A DNA stretch of 64,000 bases from Pseudopithomyces maydicus (GCA_026873275.1 JANTUC010000004.1:992001-1056000), one strand, 5' to 3'; counted from the first letter of the stretch, positions 11,629 through 22,139 are shown. The notes: generated by a model from the letters alone, not told the origin. Numbers and translations are program-made.

Positions 11629-12145
11629 TGTTATGACCACGAGGGTAGCTAGTCCTAGAGGTTAAGGTTGGTTCTCGGGCAGGAGCAACTTACGGAGGGA
11701 GAAGGGTTATCGACTGCGTGAGCGGGTCGATGGGGTAGTCGGTATCGGTATCACGAATGATACTAAATCAACAAGGAGGCCTGAGTGAATCCAAATGATA
11801 GATTGATAAACAGGTTGAACACGAGTATCTAGTAGGATACTCGAGTCTCTATATACATGACTAGTCCCATGAGTCCCATTGTCCCATGAGTCCCAAAATC
11901 CCATAAGTCCCAAAATCCCATAAGTCCCAAAATCCCGTATTCGCGCGTAACTGTGCCTTATTGGCTCCCGTATCTTTACTCGTCCCATAAGTCCCAAGAT
12001 CCCGTGCGGGACTTTGGTCCGTGCGTTACATGCGACGGTTGGGACTGGTGTTGGTCACGTGTTCTAAGCGACCTGGGATCCGGCGGCTAGGAGCAGAAGT
12101 GGTTATGATAACGAGCTCCTGCCCCACTTCGCGCGGATCGTAACA
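11629..12145 (-). repeat. 3' LTR of element A
   Basis: 517 bp, TGTTAT...GTAACA on the plus strand. Contains a tandem array of a ~16-17 bp GTCCCATAAGTCCCAAAAT-type unit at 11863-11936 (more copies near 11980-12002), lying in U3 directly upstream, in the minus sense, of TATATA at 11850-11855. Confidence 0.95.
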
Positions 12146-12166
12146 TCATCTCCCTCCTCTCTATCC
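12146..12166 (-). other. Polypurine tract of element A
   Basis: Directly next to the 3' LTR the minus strand is almost pure purine (GGATAGAGAGGAGGGAGATG), the expected plus-strand primer. The same bases on the plus strand form the pyrimidine-rich leader just before the antisense gene's ATG at 12177. Confidence 0.8.
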
Positions 12167-12176
12167 TCATGTCCTC

Positions 12177-12725
12177 ATGAGTGCACCGAAATCCCGTTCC
12201 GCCCAGTTCCGTCATCGTCAAGCCGATCGTCTCGAGAAGGACGCCGTTTACGTTATGGTCGCTTGCACGTACTGTGTCAAGAAGTCGTTGCCTTGTCGTC
12301 TGTCGTCCTTGCACAAGAAGTGCACGAACTGCGTGAGGTTCGGCATTCAGAAATGTGAACCGGAGGAGGTGCCTTTGCCTGATTATTCCAAGATTGATCA
12401 GGAGATGGAGCGTTTAGAAAAGTTGGAAGCAGAAGAAGAGGCGAAGTTGCGTGTTGAAGAGGAGTTGGCGGAAGCTGCCTTACTGCGTGCGCGGCAGGCT
12501 CGCGAGAAGATGAGCCGTCTGCGGAAGCAGCGCAAGCTTCTTCGACAGAAAGAACAAGAATTGTTCGACAAAGGAATGTCGACTATAGACGAGTTGGAGC
12601 GCTTAGAAGCGCAGGAGGAGTTAGCGTCGGCGGCTGCTTCTGTCAATCCACAGGCTGCCTTAGGAGCCGAGGTGGTTGACTGGTCCTTTGTTTGGGGGTC
12701 CCCTGGTCCTCTTGCTGGCGCCTAA
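12177..12725 (+). CDS. Antisense Zn2Cys6 / coiled-coil protein encoded by element A
   Basis: 182 residues on the strand opposite to gag and pol, starting 31 bases inside the 3' LTR and stopping 5 bases before the pol stop, so the two genes are tail to tail. A basic N-terminus is followed by cysteines spaced C-x2-C-x6-C-x8-C-x2-C-x7-C (ACTYC, LPC, KKCTNC, QKC), which fits the Gal4-type consensus C-x2-C-x6-C-x5-12-C-x2-C-x6-8-C. Residues ~75-145 are a long run of Glu, Lys, Leu and Ala predicted to be a coiled coil, a normal dimerisation module for such factors. Inference: a DNA-binding protein made by the retrotransposon. No TATA box is obvious; the CT-rich leader could be the start region. The sequence is undamaged. 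Confidence 0.75.
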   Translation: MSAPKSRSAQFRHRQADRLEKDAVYVMVACTYCVKKSLPCRLSSLHKKCTNCVRFGIQKCEPEEVPLPDYSKIDQEMERLEKLEAEEEAKLRVEEELAEAALLRARQAREKMSRLRKQRKLLRQKEQELFDKGMSTIDELERLEAQEELASAAASVNPQAALGAEVVDWSFVWGSPGPLAGA

Positions 12726-12730
12726 GTATG

Positions 12731-15700
12731 TTATTTTTGGAGGTGCGTGTGTGATGAGTTGTGTCCGTTCCTCTTCGACCTTTGCTGCAGGAATTGGCTG
12801 ACCATTGGTTTGCAGTTTCCTAGGTTTCTGACTGGTTCCCAGGTGTTTTCGCTGTTGGGATACCCTTTCCATTTGATGAGGAATTCTTCCGTTTCTCGAC
12901 ACTGATCGTATCGCACGTCGAGTATCTTTTCGACTTCGAATTCCGTTTCTTCCTCGGCTTGGTGATAGAAGGTGGTTTGAACTGGCGTTTCCGGGTCTGC
13001 TGGTTCCAATAATGATATGTGGAATACCGGGTGTATCTTTGCATCTGGCGGTAGTTCCAACTTGTAGTTTACTGGCGATATCTGTTTGGAAATGAAAAAT
13101 GGTCCGACCTTAACGTGATCCAGTTTCTTGTGTTTCTTCTTCTGTGTGCGAAGATTTTTCGTAAGTAGGTATACTTTATCCCCCTTCTTCAGCTGAGGTG
13201 CCGTTTTTCGTTTCTTGTTGACGTAGGAAATTGTTTGTCGTTGAGACTTCTCGAGGTTTTCTCGTAATTCTTCGTGTGTTTGTTTCATGATCCCTGCAGT
13301 TTTCTCTGCTTCTGCTGTGTTGATAACCGTTGGTAAGACTTGATCAAAGAGATGTGGATGTTTTCCGTGGTTTGCGTAGTATGGTGTAATTCCGGTTGTT
13401 GCTGATTCTTTGTTGTTGTATGCCATCTGTGCTAAGGGTAGTAATGAAACCCAATTATCTTTCTTCTTGTTGCAGTAGATGCGTAGGTACGTTTCCATAG
13501 TCTGGTTGGTACGTTCTGTTTGTCCGTCTGTTTGTGGGTGATAAGCTGTCGATAGCTTTCGTTTTGTCCCGATAAGTGCCATAAGCGTTGTCCAGTAGTT
13601 TGACGTAAAGAGTTTGTCTCTGTCGCTGATGATTGTCCTTGGTATGCCGTGGTGTCTTACGAGTCTGTCGAGTATAAGATATCCTAGCTGGTCTGCAGTG
13701 TATTCCTTCTTGCAGGGTATCATTTCGGCGTACTTCGTAAATCTGTCCACAATAACCAATATTGCGTTGTACTTGACTTCCGTAGCCGGGTCCGTAGATC
13801 CTGGTAGTCCAGTGACAAAATCCATAGCGATGTCTTCCCATGGTGCTGTGGGTATTTTAATGGCTTGCATTTCTCCATACTTCAGATGCGTCGCATGCTT
13901 ATTCCTTTGGCAGTCTGCGCACTTCCTAATGTAGGTGGTTACAGCTTCCTTGATTCCTTTGAAGTTGTAGTTCCGTTGGATTAGTTCCATTGTCTTGCTG
14001 ATTCCGGGATGTCCGTAAAGAGGGTCGTCGTGGTGTTGTCGTATTACCTCCTCCTGTTGTTCCTTTGGTACGTCCTTGGTGACTATTATTAGTTGGTTAA
14101 GTTCCGCTGTAGGTCCTAGCGATCCGTCCTTGTTTTCCTTGAGGATTGCCGAATATGTCTTGACCTTATCTCCTGCGAGATCTTTTCTTCTGCTGAGAGC
14201 ATCTGCTCGTCCGTTCTCTTTTCCTGGTGTGTACAGGATCTTGAATTTGTACTGTCCAAGGGCTTCTGACCATCGCGCTTGTCGCGGTGTCAATTCTTTC
14301 GTCGTCGTGAACCGTAACAGGTTCTTGTGGTCCGTGAAGATCGTGAGTTCCGAGCATCCGTGTGCATAGATTCTCCAGTGCTTGAGTGCTTTGACAATAG
14401 CATATAATTCTTTATCGTGGATGTCGTAGCGTGTTTCTGCGTCGATGAACTTGTAAGAGTAGTAAGCAACGGGGTGCCATTGTCCGTCTCTTTCTTGTTT
14501 CGCGCATGCTCCGATAGCCAAGTCGCTTGCATCGGTCTCCATGCGTAGTGGTTCGTCGCTTCTGAAAGCAACTAGGACTGGTGCGCTGATGCTTGCTTGT
14601 ACTAGCTGTTTGAAAGCTTGATCGCATTGTTCCGTCCATTTGAATGCTACATCCTTCTTGGTTAGTGCCGTCAAGGGTATGGTGATCTTGGAGTAATCCT
14701 TGATAAATTGTCTGTTGAATCCGCAAAATCCTAGGAATTCTCGCACGTCTCCTATGGTTTTCGGGATTGGCCATGCTCGTATGGTTTCGATCTTGTCTGG
14801 GCTTATGCTAAAGCCTTTCGTGTTGACAACGTGTCCTAGGAACTCTAGTTCCGTGACATGGAATTTGCATTTTTCCGGTTTGATCCTCAGATGGGCTTTC
14901 CGTAAAGCTTCTAACACGATTTTGACATGCTCTACGTGTTCTCGCTCGTTTTCCGAGTATATGAGGATGTCGTCCAAGTAGGCAACTACGAAGATGTCGA
15001 GGTAGTTCCTAAGCGTGTTGTTGATCAATTCCTGGAATGTTGCTGGTGCATTGGTTAGTCCGAACGGCATGACTGTGTACTCGAACAGGCCGTATCGCGA
15101 TCTAAACGCTGTCTTCCATTCTTCACCTTCTTTCATCCTGATGAGGTGGTATCCGTCTCTTAAGTCCATAGCCGTAAATATCTTGGCTCTTGAGAGTCTG
15201 TCTCGTAATTCTGATATGTTCGGTAACGGGTATCTATTCTTGATCGTGATGTTGTTGAGTGCTCGATAGTCGATGCACGGTCGTGGTTCTCCGTTTTTCT
15301 TGAGTACGAACATAAATGGACTTGCTGCGGGTGACTTCGATTCTCGTATGTATCCTTTGTCGAGGTTCTTCTCGATGAAGTCCTTTTCCCATTGGAGTTC
15401 TTTTCCTGACTTGCCGTATAATGGTCCAAAGGGTGGCGTTTTCCCTTCTTCTAGGTCAATCGTATGATCCCAGGGTTGGTGCTCAGGTAGGTTTGCTTTT
15501 CCTTCCTCTTCCCGAAACAAATGACTCCATTCTTTATATTCGTCGGGGATGTCGTGAGTTGTGCGTTTCTCCTTCTCGTGCTTCTTGACCTGGTGGTGCC
15601 TGCCAGCGTCTGCCGAGGGTAATTCCAGTTTATCGACTTTCTGTCGCGAGTTCAAATTATTGATCATGCTCTCATCCGCCATCAGCGTCGTGTGATGCGC

Positions 15701-16147
15701 AGGTTCTGACTGCAGTGCACATTTGCAGTTCTTCATCGAAAGCTCTCTCTTTCCCCAATGTATCTGTGGGTTATGCTTTCGTAGCCAGGGGATACCTAGG
15801 ATTAAGTCATGCTGACTTGCATCCAAGACGTCTAAGGTAATCCTCTCCTGGTGCTCATGGATCCTGAGTGTCGTCGTGACCTCGAGTCGTATGCTTGATT
15901 GTCCTGGTAATCGGCGTCCATTCGCGACATGGATAGTCAAAGGGGTTTCCTTGAGTTGTTCTCTGAGTCCGGCTCTTTGAACGGTCTTCCTCGAGATGAA
16001 GTTCCCTTGGGCTCCCGAATCCAGTAAAGCTTTGATCCGTATTCTTTCATTAAGCGTTACCGGTAGCTTAATGAGTGATGCCTGGTCAGTTACCAGTGCA
16101 TTTAATTCCGTTGCGGCTCCACTGAGTCCGCTCGTTGGCCTAAAAAA
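12731..16147 (-). CDS. Pol polyprotein of element A
   Basis: Expressed by a -1 slip from gag; the frame is open from the slip site at 16141-16147 to 12731 (~1138 codons). Order: protease with DSGA (Asp codon at 16021), reverse transcriptase with VAYLDDILIYS, RNase H with ETDASD and TDHKNL, integrase with the H-H-C-C zinc module (HPGISKT...CADCQRNK) and the D-D-E core (MDFVTG, ISDRDKLF, TDGQTERTNQTMETY), then a chromodomain (FLIKWKGYPNSENTWEP). All key residues are present. The first in-frame ATG-like start is well inside the protease, which supports frameshift expression. The chromodomain suggests targeting to methylated histone H3. Confidence 0.95.
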   Translation of the reverse strand, partial: FFRPTSGLSGAATELNALVTDQASLIKLPVTLNERIRIKALLDSGAQGNFISRKTVQRAGLREQLKETPLTIHVANGRRLPGQSSIRLEVTTTLRIHEHQERITLDVLDASQHDLILGIPWLRKHNPQIHWGKRELSMKNCKCALQSEPAHHTTLMADESMINNLNSRQKVDKLELPSADAGRHHQVKKHEKEKRTTHDIPDEYKEWSHLFREEEGKANLPEHQPWDHTIDLEEGKTPPFGPLYGKSGKELQWEKDFIEKNLDKGYIRESKSPAASPFMFVLKKNGEPRPCIDYRALNNITIKNRYPLPNISELRDRLSRAKIFTAMDLRDGYHLIRMKEGEEWKTAFRSRYGLFEYTVMPFGLTNAPATFQELINNTLRNYLDIFVVAYLDDILIYSENEREHVEHVKIVLEALRKAHLRIKPEKCKFHVTELEFLGHVVNTKGFSISPDKIETIRAWPIPKTIGDVREFLGFCGFNRQFIKDYSKITIPLTALTKKDVAFKWTEQCDQAFKQLVQASISAPVLVAFRSDEPLRMETDASDLAIGACAKQERDGQWHPVAYYSYKFIDAETRYDIHDKELYAIVKALKHWRIYAHGCSELTIFTDHKNLLRFTTTKELTPRQARWSEALGQYKFKILYTPGKENGRADALSRRKDLAGDKVKTYSAILKENKDGSLGPTAELNQLIIVTKDVPKEQQEEVIRQHHDDPLYGHPGISKTMELIQRNYNFKGIKEAVTTYIRKCADCQRNKHATHLKYGEMQAIKIPTAPWEDIAMDFVTGLPGSTDPATEVKYNAILVIVDRFTKYAEMIPCKKEYTADQLGYLILDRLVRHHGIPRTIISDRDKLFTSNYWTTLMALIGTKRKLSTAYHPQTDGQTERTNQTMETYLRIYCNKKKDNWVSLLPLAQMAYNNKESATTGITPYYANHGKHPHLFDQVLPTVINTAEAEKTAGIMKQTHEELRENLEKSQRQTISYVNKKRKTAPQLKKGDKVYLLTKNLRTQKKKHKKLDHVKVGPFFISKQISPVNYKLELPPDAKIHPVFHISLLEPADPETPVQTTFYHQAEEETEFEVEKILDVRYDQCRETEEFLIKWKGYPNSENTWEPVRNLGNCKPMVSQFLQQRSKRNGHNSSHTHLQK

Positions 16148-17898
16148 GACTGCTTGCCTTTCTTGCCTGCTCGCTTGCGTCTGAAGGGTTCACTTGCCTC
16201 CATCGTGTCGAGCCATTTGTCTTCACCGAATCCGAACATGGCCTTAGTTCTTGCATGCTTCTGGCAATCCTTGTGCAAGCATGTCTGCCAATGTTCTTGT
16301 GTGCATGTGCCGTTAATAACAAGTGTCATCGCCATGTTTTCTCCTTCGAGGTATCCTGGAAAGTATTGTCGAGTTCGCTTGTCCCAGAGATGTACGTCAC
16401 AGTCGTCGATCGGGCAGTCGAACCATTCCCATCGGCAGCGAAGCTGCTTAGAGGGGAACCAATGTTCTTCCTTGGCCCTATAGTGGATAGTACACTGGTC
16501 GTGGTTGCATAGTTTCCAGTTGATGCACATGTGTTTGGGGTTTCGGTGGTCCAGTACGTAATCCGGTTCGTAGGTTTCTTTCTCGTTTTCATAGACTTTT
16601 TGCTTTGACTGTCGTTGGTACCTTTCTTGTCCCCATTCGATGTCAGCTTCACTAACGTACTTGAGTCGCTGATCATCTAGGTGTGGGACTGATCCTTCAG
16701 GAAGATCTACATCCCGTGGTTGGAATTCTTCTTCCAGAGGTTCTGTTTGCGTGAGTTTGTCGAGGTACTCCATAACGTTGATTGGTTTGGTTTGAGGATG
16801 TGGCGTAGGTGCTCGCGCTCGTACGGGTTCAAAGTCGTTGATGGGTTCTTCGTACGGATCCTCGTAAAGCCGTGAATCGTCTGAGTCCGAGTGTTCGTTT
16901 AGGTCTATATCACTTATGCCGTCTGTGATAACCCATTCGTCTTCGTCGTCCTGATCGTTGGCGACGGTGATTACGTTCAACTGTCTGATGACCTTGTTCT
17001 TAGATCTGCAGTTCCTGGCGATGTGACCCGGTTTGTCACAGTTAAAACAAGTGCGTTGCTCCTTTTGATTGAACGGGGTCCCTCCTCGAGGTTTACCGAA
17101 GGCGCGCTTGAGTCTGTTTGGTCCATTGGCATTTCCAGAGGCTTTGCCATATGTTCCAGTTTTCTTCTCCTCCTTCCTTACCATTACATTGTCCAGTTCC
17201 ATCGGCTGGTAGCCGTAGGGGTCGTTCGTAACCCGTTGTTTGGTAGTGGTCGTACGGTAACTGGTTCGTCCGCTTGACTTGCCATACGTGGGTTGGAATT
17301 TCCCATGATTCTTGTATTCCTGGTGTAATTCGTGCCATTCTGCATCAATCCTGATGGTTTCGTCGTAAAGTTCTTGCATCGTGTTGATCGCGGCTCCGCT
17401 GCGTAGGAGTTCTTCGCGCACGGATTTCTTGAGACCTTGCTTATACATTTTGCGTAGGGAATCGTCGTTCCATTGGGTTTGTATAGCATAGTGTTTGAAC
17501 TTTGCGGTGTATTCGGCTGCTGAGTGCGTTTGTCGAAGGCGTTGGATAGCTTCTTCAGCGTAAGACTTTTCATTGGCTGAACCGAAGAGTTGTTTGATCT
17601 GAGTACGGAAGGTACTATAGTCTTCGATGAGTTGGTCGATCTGGTCTCCTTCTTGGTTTTCCGCTGAAAGGTATGCTTCGATGTACGGCTGAATCCAGTC
17701 GGCTGGTTCGCCTCTCATGTACGTGGCGGCAAAGATGACTTTGTCCTTGTCTTCCATGTCCTTGTTGACACAGTGGAAGTACAGGTCGAGTTGGAGTAGC
17801 CATGTCTTGAGTTTGCGTCGATCGCCGTCGTACAAGTCCGGTTTAGCAGCTTTGCTGTTAGGATTGTTGAATGGGGTAAGGTCGTTGAAGTCGCTCAT
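16102..17898 (-). CDS. Gag of element A with zinc knuckle and repeated C-x4-C-x2-H motifs
   Basis: 598 residues from the ATG at 17898, 17 bases after the 5' LTR. An N-terminal capsid-like helical region (retrotrans_gag type, ~25-195) is followed by one CCHC knuckle (CFNCDKPGHIARNC, ~284-297), an acidic linker, and then three copies of an unusual Cys/His motif at 16255-16527: CNHDQCTIH, CPIDDCDVH and CLHKDCQKH, each with an aromatic residue before it and another Cys 5-8 residues upstream. I do not recognise this motif as a known Gag domain; the same module occurs in elements B and C. Gag stops at 16102 just after the frameshift signal. Confidence 0.93.
   Translation of the reverse strand: MSDFNDLTPFNNPNSKAAKPDLYDGDRRKLKTWLLQLDLYFHCVNKDMEDKDKVIFAATYMRGEPADWIQPYIEAYLSAENQEGDQIDQLIEDYSTFRTQIKQLFGSANEKSYAEEAIQRLRQTHSAAEYTAKFKHYAIQTQWNDDSLRKMYKQGLKKSVREELLRSGAAINTMQELYDETIRIDAEWHELHQEYKNHGKFQPTYGKSSGRTSYRTTTTKQRVTNDPYGYQPMELDNVMVRKEEKKTGTYGKASGNANGPNRLKRAFGKPRGGTPFNQKEQRTCFNCDKPGHIARNCRSKNKVIRQLNVITVANDQDDEDEWVITDGISDIDLNEHSDSDDSRLYEDPYEEPINDFEPVRARAPTPHPQTKPINVMEYLDKLTQTEPLEEEFQPRDVDLPEGSVPHLDDQRLKYVSEADIEWGQERYQRQSKQKVYENEKETYEPDYVLDHRNPKHMCINWKLCNHDQCTIHYRAKEEHWFPSKQLRCRWEWFDCPIDDCDVHLWDKRTRQYFPGYLEGENMAMTLVINGTCTQEHWQTCLHKDCQKHARTKAMFGFGEDKWLDTMEASEPFRRKRAGKKGKQSFLGQRADSVEPQRN
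16113..16147 (-). promoter_or_regulatory. Programmed -1 frameshift signal of element A (T_TTT_TTA plus hairpin)
   Basis: In the gag reading frame the sequence is TCT TTT TTA (slippery heptamer at 16141-16147), the same as the classic U_UUU_UUA site. After a 9-nt spacer comes a hairpin at 16113-16131: GCGG, bulged A, CTC, loop AGTG, GAG, CCGC. A -1 slip leads into the open pol frame; gag itself stops 39 bases later. Confidence 0.82.
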
Positions 17899-17905
17899 GT
17901 TGAGG

Positions 17906-17913
17906 GTGTTCAA
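17906..17913 (-). other. Self-priming primer binding site of element A
   Basis: Next to the 5' LTR the minus strand reads TTGAACAC, not a tRNA complement (no TGG). The same 8 bases occur on the plus strand of the LTR (11815-11822, 18102-18109), so the predicted RNA 5' region, 33 bases after the start of the TATA box, contains GTGTTCAA and can pair with it, as in Tf1-type self-priming. Confidence 0.65.
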
Positions 17914-17915
17914 GA

Positions 17916-18432
17916 TGTTATGACCACGAGGGTAGCTAGTCCTAGAGGTTAAGGTTGGTTCTCGGGCAGGAGCAACTTACGGAGGGAGAAGGGTTATCGA
18001 CTGCGTGAGCGGGTCGATGGGGTAGTCGGTATCGGTATCACGAATGATACTAAATCAACAAGGAGGCCTGAGTGAATCCAAATGATAGATTGATAAACAG
18101 GTTGAACACGAGTATCTAGTAGGATACTCGAGTCTCTATATACATGACTAGTCCCATGAGTCCCATTGTCCCATGAGTCCCAAAATCCCATAAGTCCCAA
18201 AATCCCATAAGTCCCAAAATCCCGTATTCGCGCGTAACTGTGCCTTATTGGCTCCCGTATCTTTACTCGTCCCATAAGTCCCAAGATCCCGTGCGGGACT
18301 TTGGTCCGTGCGTTACATGCGACGGTTGGGACTGGTGTTGGTCACGTGTTCTAAGCGACCTGGGATCCGGCGGCTAGGAGCAGAAGTGGTTATGATAACG
18401 AGCTCCTGCCCCACTTCGCGCGGATCGTAACA
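17916..18432 (-). repeat. 5' LTR of element A
   Basis: 517 bp copy of 11629-12145 with no difference seen. The TATA box in the minus sense is at 18137-18142 and drives the genomic RNA. Confidence 0.95.
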
Positions 18433-20464
18433 CTTATAAATCTATTAAGGATAAGGTATCCTAATTAGTCTATAGTATATTCCTTCTTATAAGGTATTAT
18501 TTTAGTATATTTTATAAATCTATTTATAATAATTAATATTATATTATACTTAACTTCTATAGCTAAGTCTGTAGATCCTAGTAGTTTAATAATAAAATTT
18601 ATAGTAATATCTTTTTATAGTACTATAGGTATTTTAATAGCTTATATTTCTCTATACTTTAGATGCGTTATATACTTATTTTTTAATAATTTATATATTT
18701 TTTAATATAATTAGTTACAGCTTCCTTAATTCCTTTAAAGTTATAATTTTATTAGATTAGTTCTATTATTTTATTAATTCTTAGATATTTATATAGAGGG
18801 TTATTATAGTATTATTATATAACCTCCTTTTATTGTTCCTTTAGTACGTCTTTAGTAATTATTACTAGTTAGTTAAGTTTTACTATAGGTTCTAGTAATC
18901 TATCTTTATTTTCTTTAAAAATTATTAAGTATATTTTAATTTTATCTTTTATAAGATCTTTTCTTCTATTAAGAATATCTATTTATTTATTTTCTTTTCT
19001 TAGTGTATATAGAATCTTAAATTTATACTATTTAAGGGCTTCTAACTATTGCGCTTATTATAGCGTTAATTCTTTTATTATTATAAATTATAATAGGTTT
19101 TTATAGTTTATAAAGATTATAAGTTCTAAGTATCTATATATGTAGGTTTTCTAATGCTTAAGTGCTTTAATAATAATATATAATTTTTTATTATAGATAT
19201 TATAGTGTGTTTCTACGTTAATAAATTTATATAAATAGTAAATAATAGGGTACTATTATTTATTTCTTTTTATTTTATATATACTCTAATAGCTAAGTTA
19301 CTTATATTAGTTTCTATATATAGTGGTTTATTACTTCTAAAAGCAACTAGGACTAGTGCACTAATGTTTACTTATATTAATTATTTAAAAGCTTAATTAT
19401 ATTATTTTATTTATCTAAATACTATATCCTTCTTAATTAGTATTATTAAGAGTATAGTAATTTTAGAGTAATCTTTAATAAATTATTTATTAAATTTATA
19501 AAATTTTAAGAATTTTTATATATCTCCTATAGTTTTTAGAATTAGCTATATTTATATAGTTTTAATCTTTTTTGGACTTATACTAAAGCCTTTTATATTA
19601 ATAATATATTTTAAGAACTCTAATTCTATAATATAGAATTTATATTTTTTAGTTTAATCCTTAAATAGGCTTTCTATAAAACTTCTAATATAATTTTAAT
19701 ATACTCTACGTATTTTTACTTATTTTCTAAGTATATAAGGATATTGTCTAAATAGGTAATTATAAAGATATTAAGGTAGTTCCTAAGCATATTATTAATT
19801 AATTTTTAGAATATTATTAGTGTATTAGTTAATTTAAATAATATAATTATATACTTAAATAGGCTATATTGCAATCTAAATGCTGTCTTTTATTTTTTAC
19901 CTTTTTTTATTTTAATAAGGTAGTATTTATCTTTTAAGTCTATAGTTATAAATATTTTAGCTCTTAAAAGTCTATTTTATAATTTTATAATGTTTAGTAA
20001 TAGGTATTTATTTTTAATTATAATATTATTAAGTGCTTAGTAATCGATATATAATTATAATTCTCTATTTTTCTTAAGTATAAATATAAATAGACTTACT
20101 ATAGATAATTTTAATTCTTATATATATCCTTTATTAAGGTTCTTTTTAATAAAGTTCTTTTTTTATTAGAGTTCTTTTCCTAACTTACTATATAATAATT
20201 TAAAGAGTAGTGTTTTCCCTTCTTCTAAATTAATTATATAATTTTAAAGTTAATATTTAAATAAGTTTACTTTTCCTTCCTCTTTCTAAAATAAATAACT
20301 CTATTCCTTATATTTATTAGGGATATTATAAGTTATATATTTCTCCTTCTTGCGCTTTTTAACTTAATAGTTTCTATTAGTGTTTATTAAGAGTAATTCT
20401 AATTTATTAACTTTTTATTATAAGTTTAAATTATTAATTATGCTCTTATCCGCTATTAGCGTTA
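18433..20464 (-). pseudogene. Element D internal fragment 2: integrase to protease
   Basis: Resumes exactly where D was cut by A. It parallels A 13657-15688 (integrase, RNase H, reverse transcriptase and the start of pol) with heavy C-to-T and G-to-A change. It ends with CGTTA, the left TSD of the solo LTR. Confidence 0.82.
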
Positions 20465-21086
20465 TGTTACAAGGGGTTCCTACTTACCTGGTCCGTGTGA
20501 GGGCAGGTAGGCTTCTCAGGAGCCTTGCGGGTATTCAGTGGTCGAGTGACGGTTAGGCAACGGGTGGTGCGAATATCCCTATCTTGCTGGCGAGAGCAAG
20601 ACAACTATCTTCTGTGAAGGCTGATGATTCTTGGTTGTAAAGAAGAGCTTCGATTTAGCTATGAGCGAGTATGCGAAGATACATAAGAAGTTGACTACGA
20701 AGAATAGGAAATGTACAGAGAGCGTCCCAGACTATATACCATTCTGTCCATCCTTCGCTGTCCCCGGACCTACCGGTCTGCTCCCGTAGGTTCCGTCTGC
20801 TTGGCGGGAGCAACTCCCTTTGCTCCCGTAGATCCTGTCCTTCGGACGGGAGCAATCGCTCTGCTCCCATGAATTCTGTCTTCTTAGCGGGAGCAACTGC
20901 TCTGCTCCCGCCAAGACCTGGTGCTCCCGGGATCTCGCGTTCTTGGCGGGATCACGGTCACGTGATGCGTCGTCTAGCTGGCCCCGCTGTCTAGCGTATG
21001 GCTGACCATCACCTTTGCCTTGGTCGCTGGCGTCCTGCATGTAATTCTTTCCTGCTGTCTTACGGTTTCTTGTCGTGATCGTAACA
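20465..21086 (-). mobile_element. Solo LTR of family C inside element D
   Basis: 622 bp, TGTTAC...GTAACA, flanked by the TSD CGTTA (20460-20464, 21087-21091). It is what remains after LTR-LTR recombination removed the internal region. Compared with the LTRs of element C, about ten differences, nearly all transitions, lie in the first ~175 bases; I see none in the remaining ~447. Hairpin repeats at 20779-20931. Confidence 0.93.
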
Positions 21087-22139
21087 CGTTATATAATATA
21101 TAAGTTTTAATTATAGTATATATTTATAGTTTTTTATTAAAAGCTCTCTCTTTCCCTAATATATTTATAGGTTATACTTTCGTAGCCAGGGGATACTTAG
21201 GATTAAGTTATATTAATTTATATTTAAAATATCTAAGGTAATCCTCTTCTAGTACTTATAGATTTTAAGTATTGTTATAACTTTATATTGTATACTTAAT
21301 TATTTTAGTAATTAGTATTTATTTGCGATATAGATAGCTAAAGAAGTTATTTTAAGTTATTTTTTAAGTTTAGCTTATTAAATAATCTTTTTTAAAATAA
21401 AGTTTTTTTAGACTCCTAAATTTAGTAAAGCTTTAATTTATATTCTTTTATTAAGTATTACTAGTAATTTAATAAGCAATACCTAATTAATTATTAGTAT
21501 ATTTAATTCTGTTGCGGCTCTACTAAATTTACTTATTAATTTAAAAAAGACTACTTATCTTTCTTGCCTACTCGCTTATATCTAAAGAATTTATTTACTT
21601 TTATTATATTAAACTATTTATCTTTATTAAATCTAAATATAGCTTTAGTTTTTATATACTTCTAGTAATTTTTATATAAATATATTTACTAATGTTCTTA
21701 AGTATATATACTATTAATAATAAAGGTTATTATTATATTTTCTCCTTTAAGGTGTTTTAGAAAATATTATCGAGTTCGCTTATTCTAGAGATATATATTA
21801 TAATTATTAATTAGGTAGTTAAACTATTCCTATTAGTAATAAAACTATTTAAAAGGGAATTAATATTCTTCCTTAGCCTTATAGTAAATAGTATACTAAT
21901 TATAATTATATAACTTCTAGTTTAGGTAGCTGTATTTAGAGTTTTAGTAGTTTAATATATAATTTAGTTTATAGGTTTTTTTCTTATTTTTATAAATTTT
22001 CTTTTTTAACTATTATTAGTACCTCTCTTATCCCTATTTAATATTAGCTTTACTAACGTATTTAAGTTACTAATTATTTAGGTATAAAATTAATTCTTTA
22101 GGAAGATCTCTATTCTATAGTTAGAATTCTTTTTTAGAG
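21087..22139 (-). pseudogene. Element D internal fragment 3: protease and C-terminal gag
   Basis: Parallels A 15684-16740, RIP-degraded. The A/T-only slippery stretch TAAAAAA persists at 21542-21548. It ends with TAGAG, the left TSD of element B. Confidence 0.8.

Larger units (their letters stand above)
11629..18432 (-). mobile_element. Element A: intact Ty3/gypsy chromovirus with antisense gene
   Basis: Full-length 6804-bp LTR retrotransposon inserted in the integrase region of D. LTRs of 517 bp (11629-12145, 17916-18432) look identical; TSD CTTAT at 11624-11628 and 18433-18437. On the minus strand: gag, then pol by a -1 slip. On the plus strand next to the 3' LTR: a Zn2Cys6/coiled-coil gene. 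No inactivating change was seen, so it may be active or very recently so. The chromodomain at the integrase end and the self-complementary primer site place it with the Tf1/sushi-type chromoviruses (established family traits). Confidence 0.95.

Noticed and set aside
11863..12002. CRISPR-like regularly spaced repeats
   Set aside because: Units are contiguous tandem repeats without spacers, inside a eukaryotic LTR.
11707..18284. Identical 96-codon minus-strand ORFs at 11707-11997 and 17994-18284, and repeated ORFs in the B and C LTRs
   Set aside because: They are copies within LTRs, made by low-complexity U3 repeats, and have no protein features.
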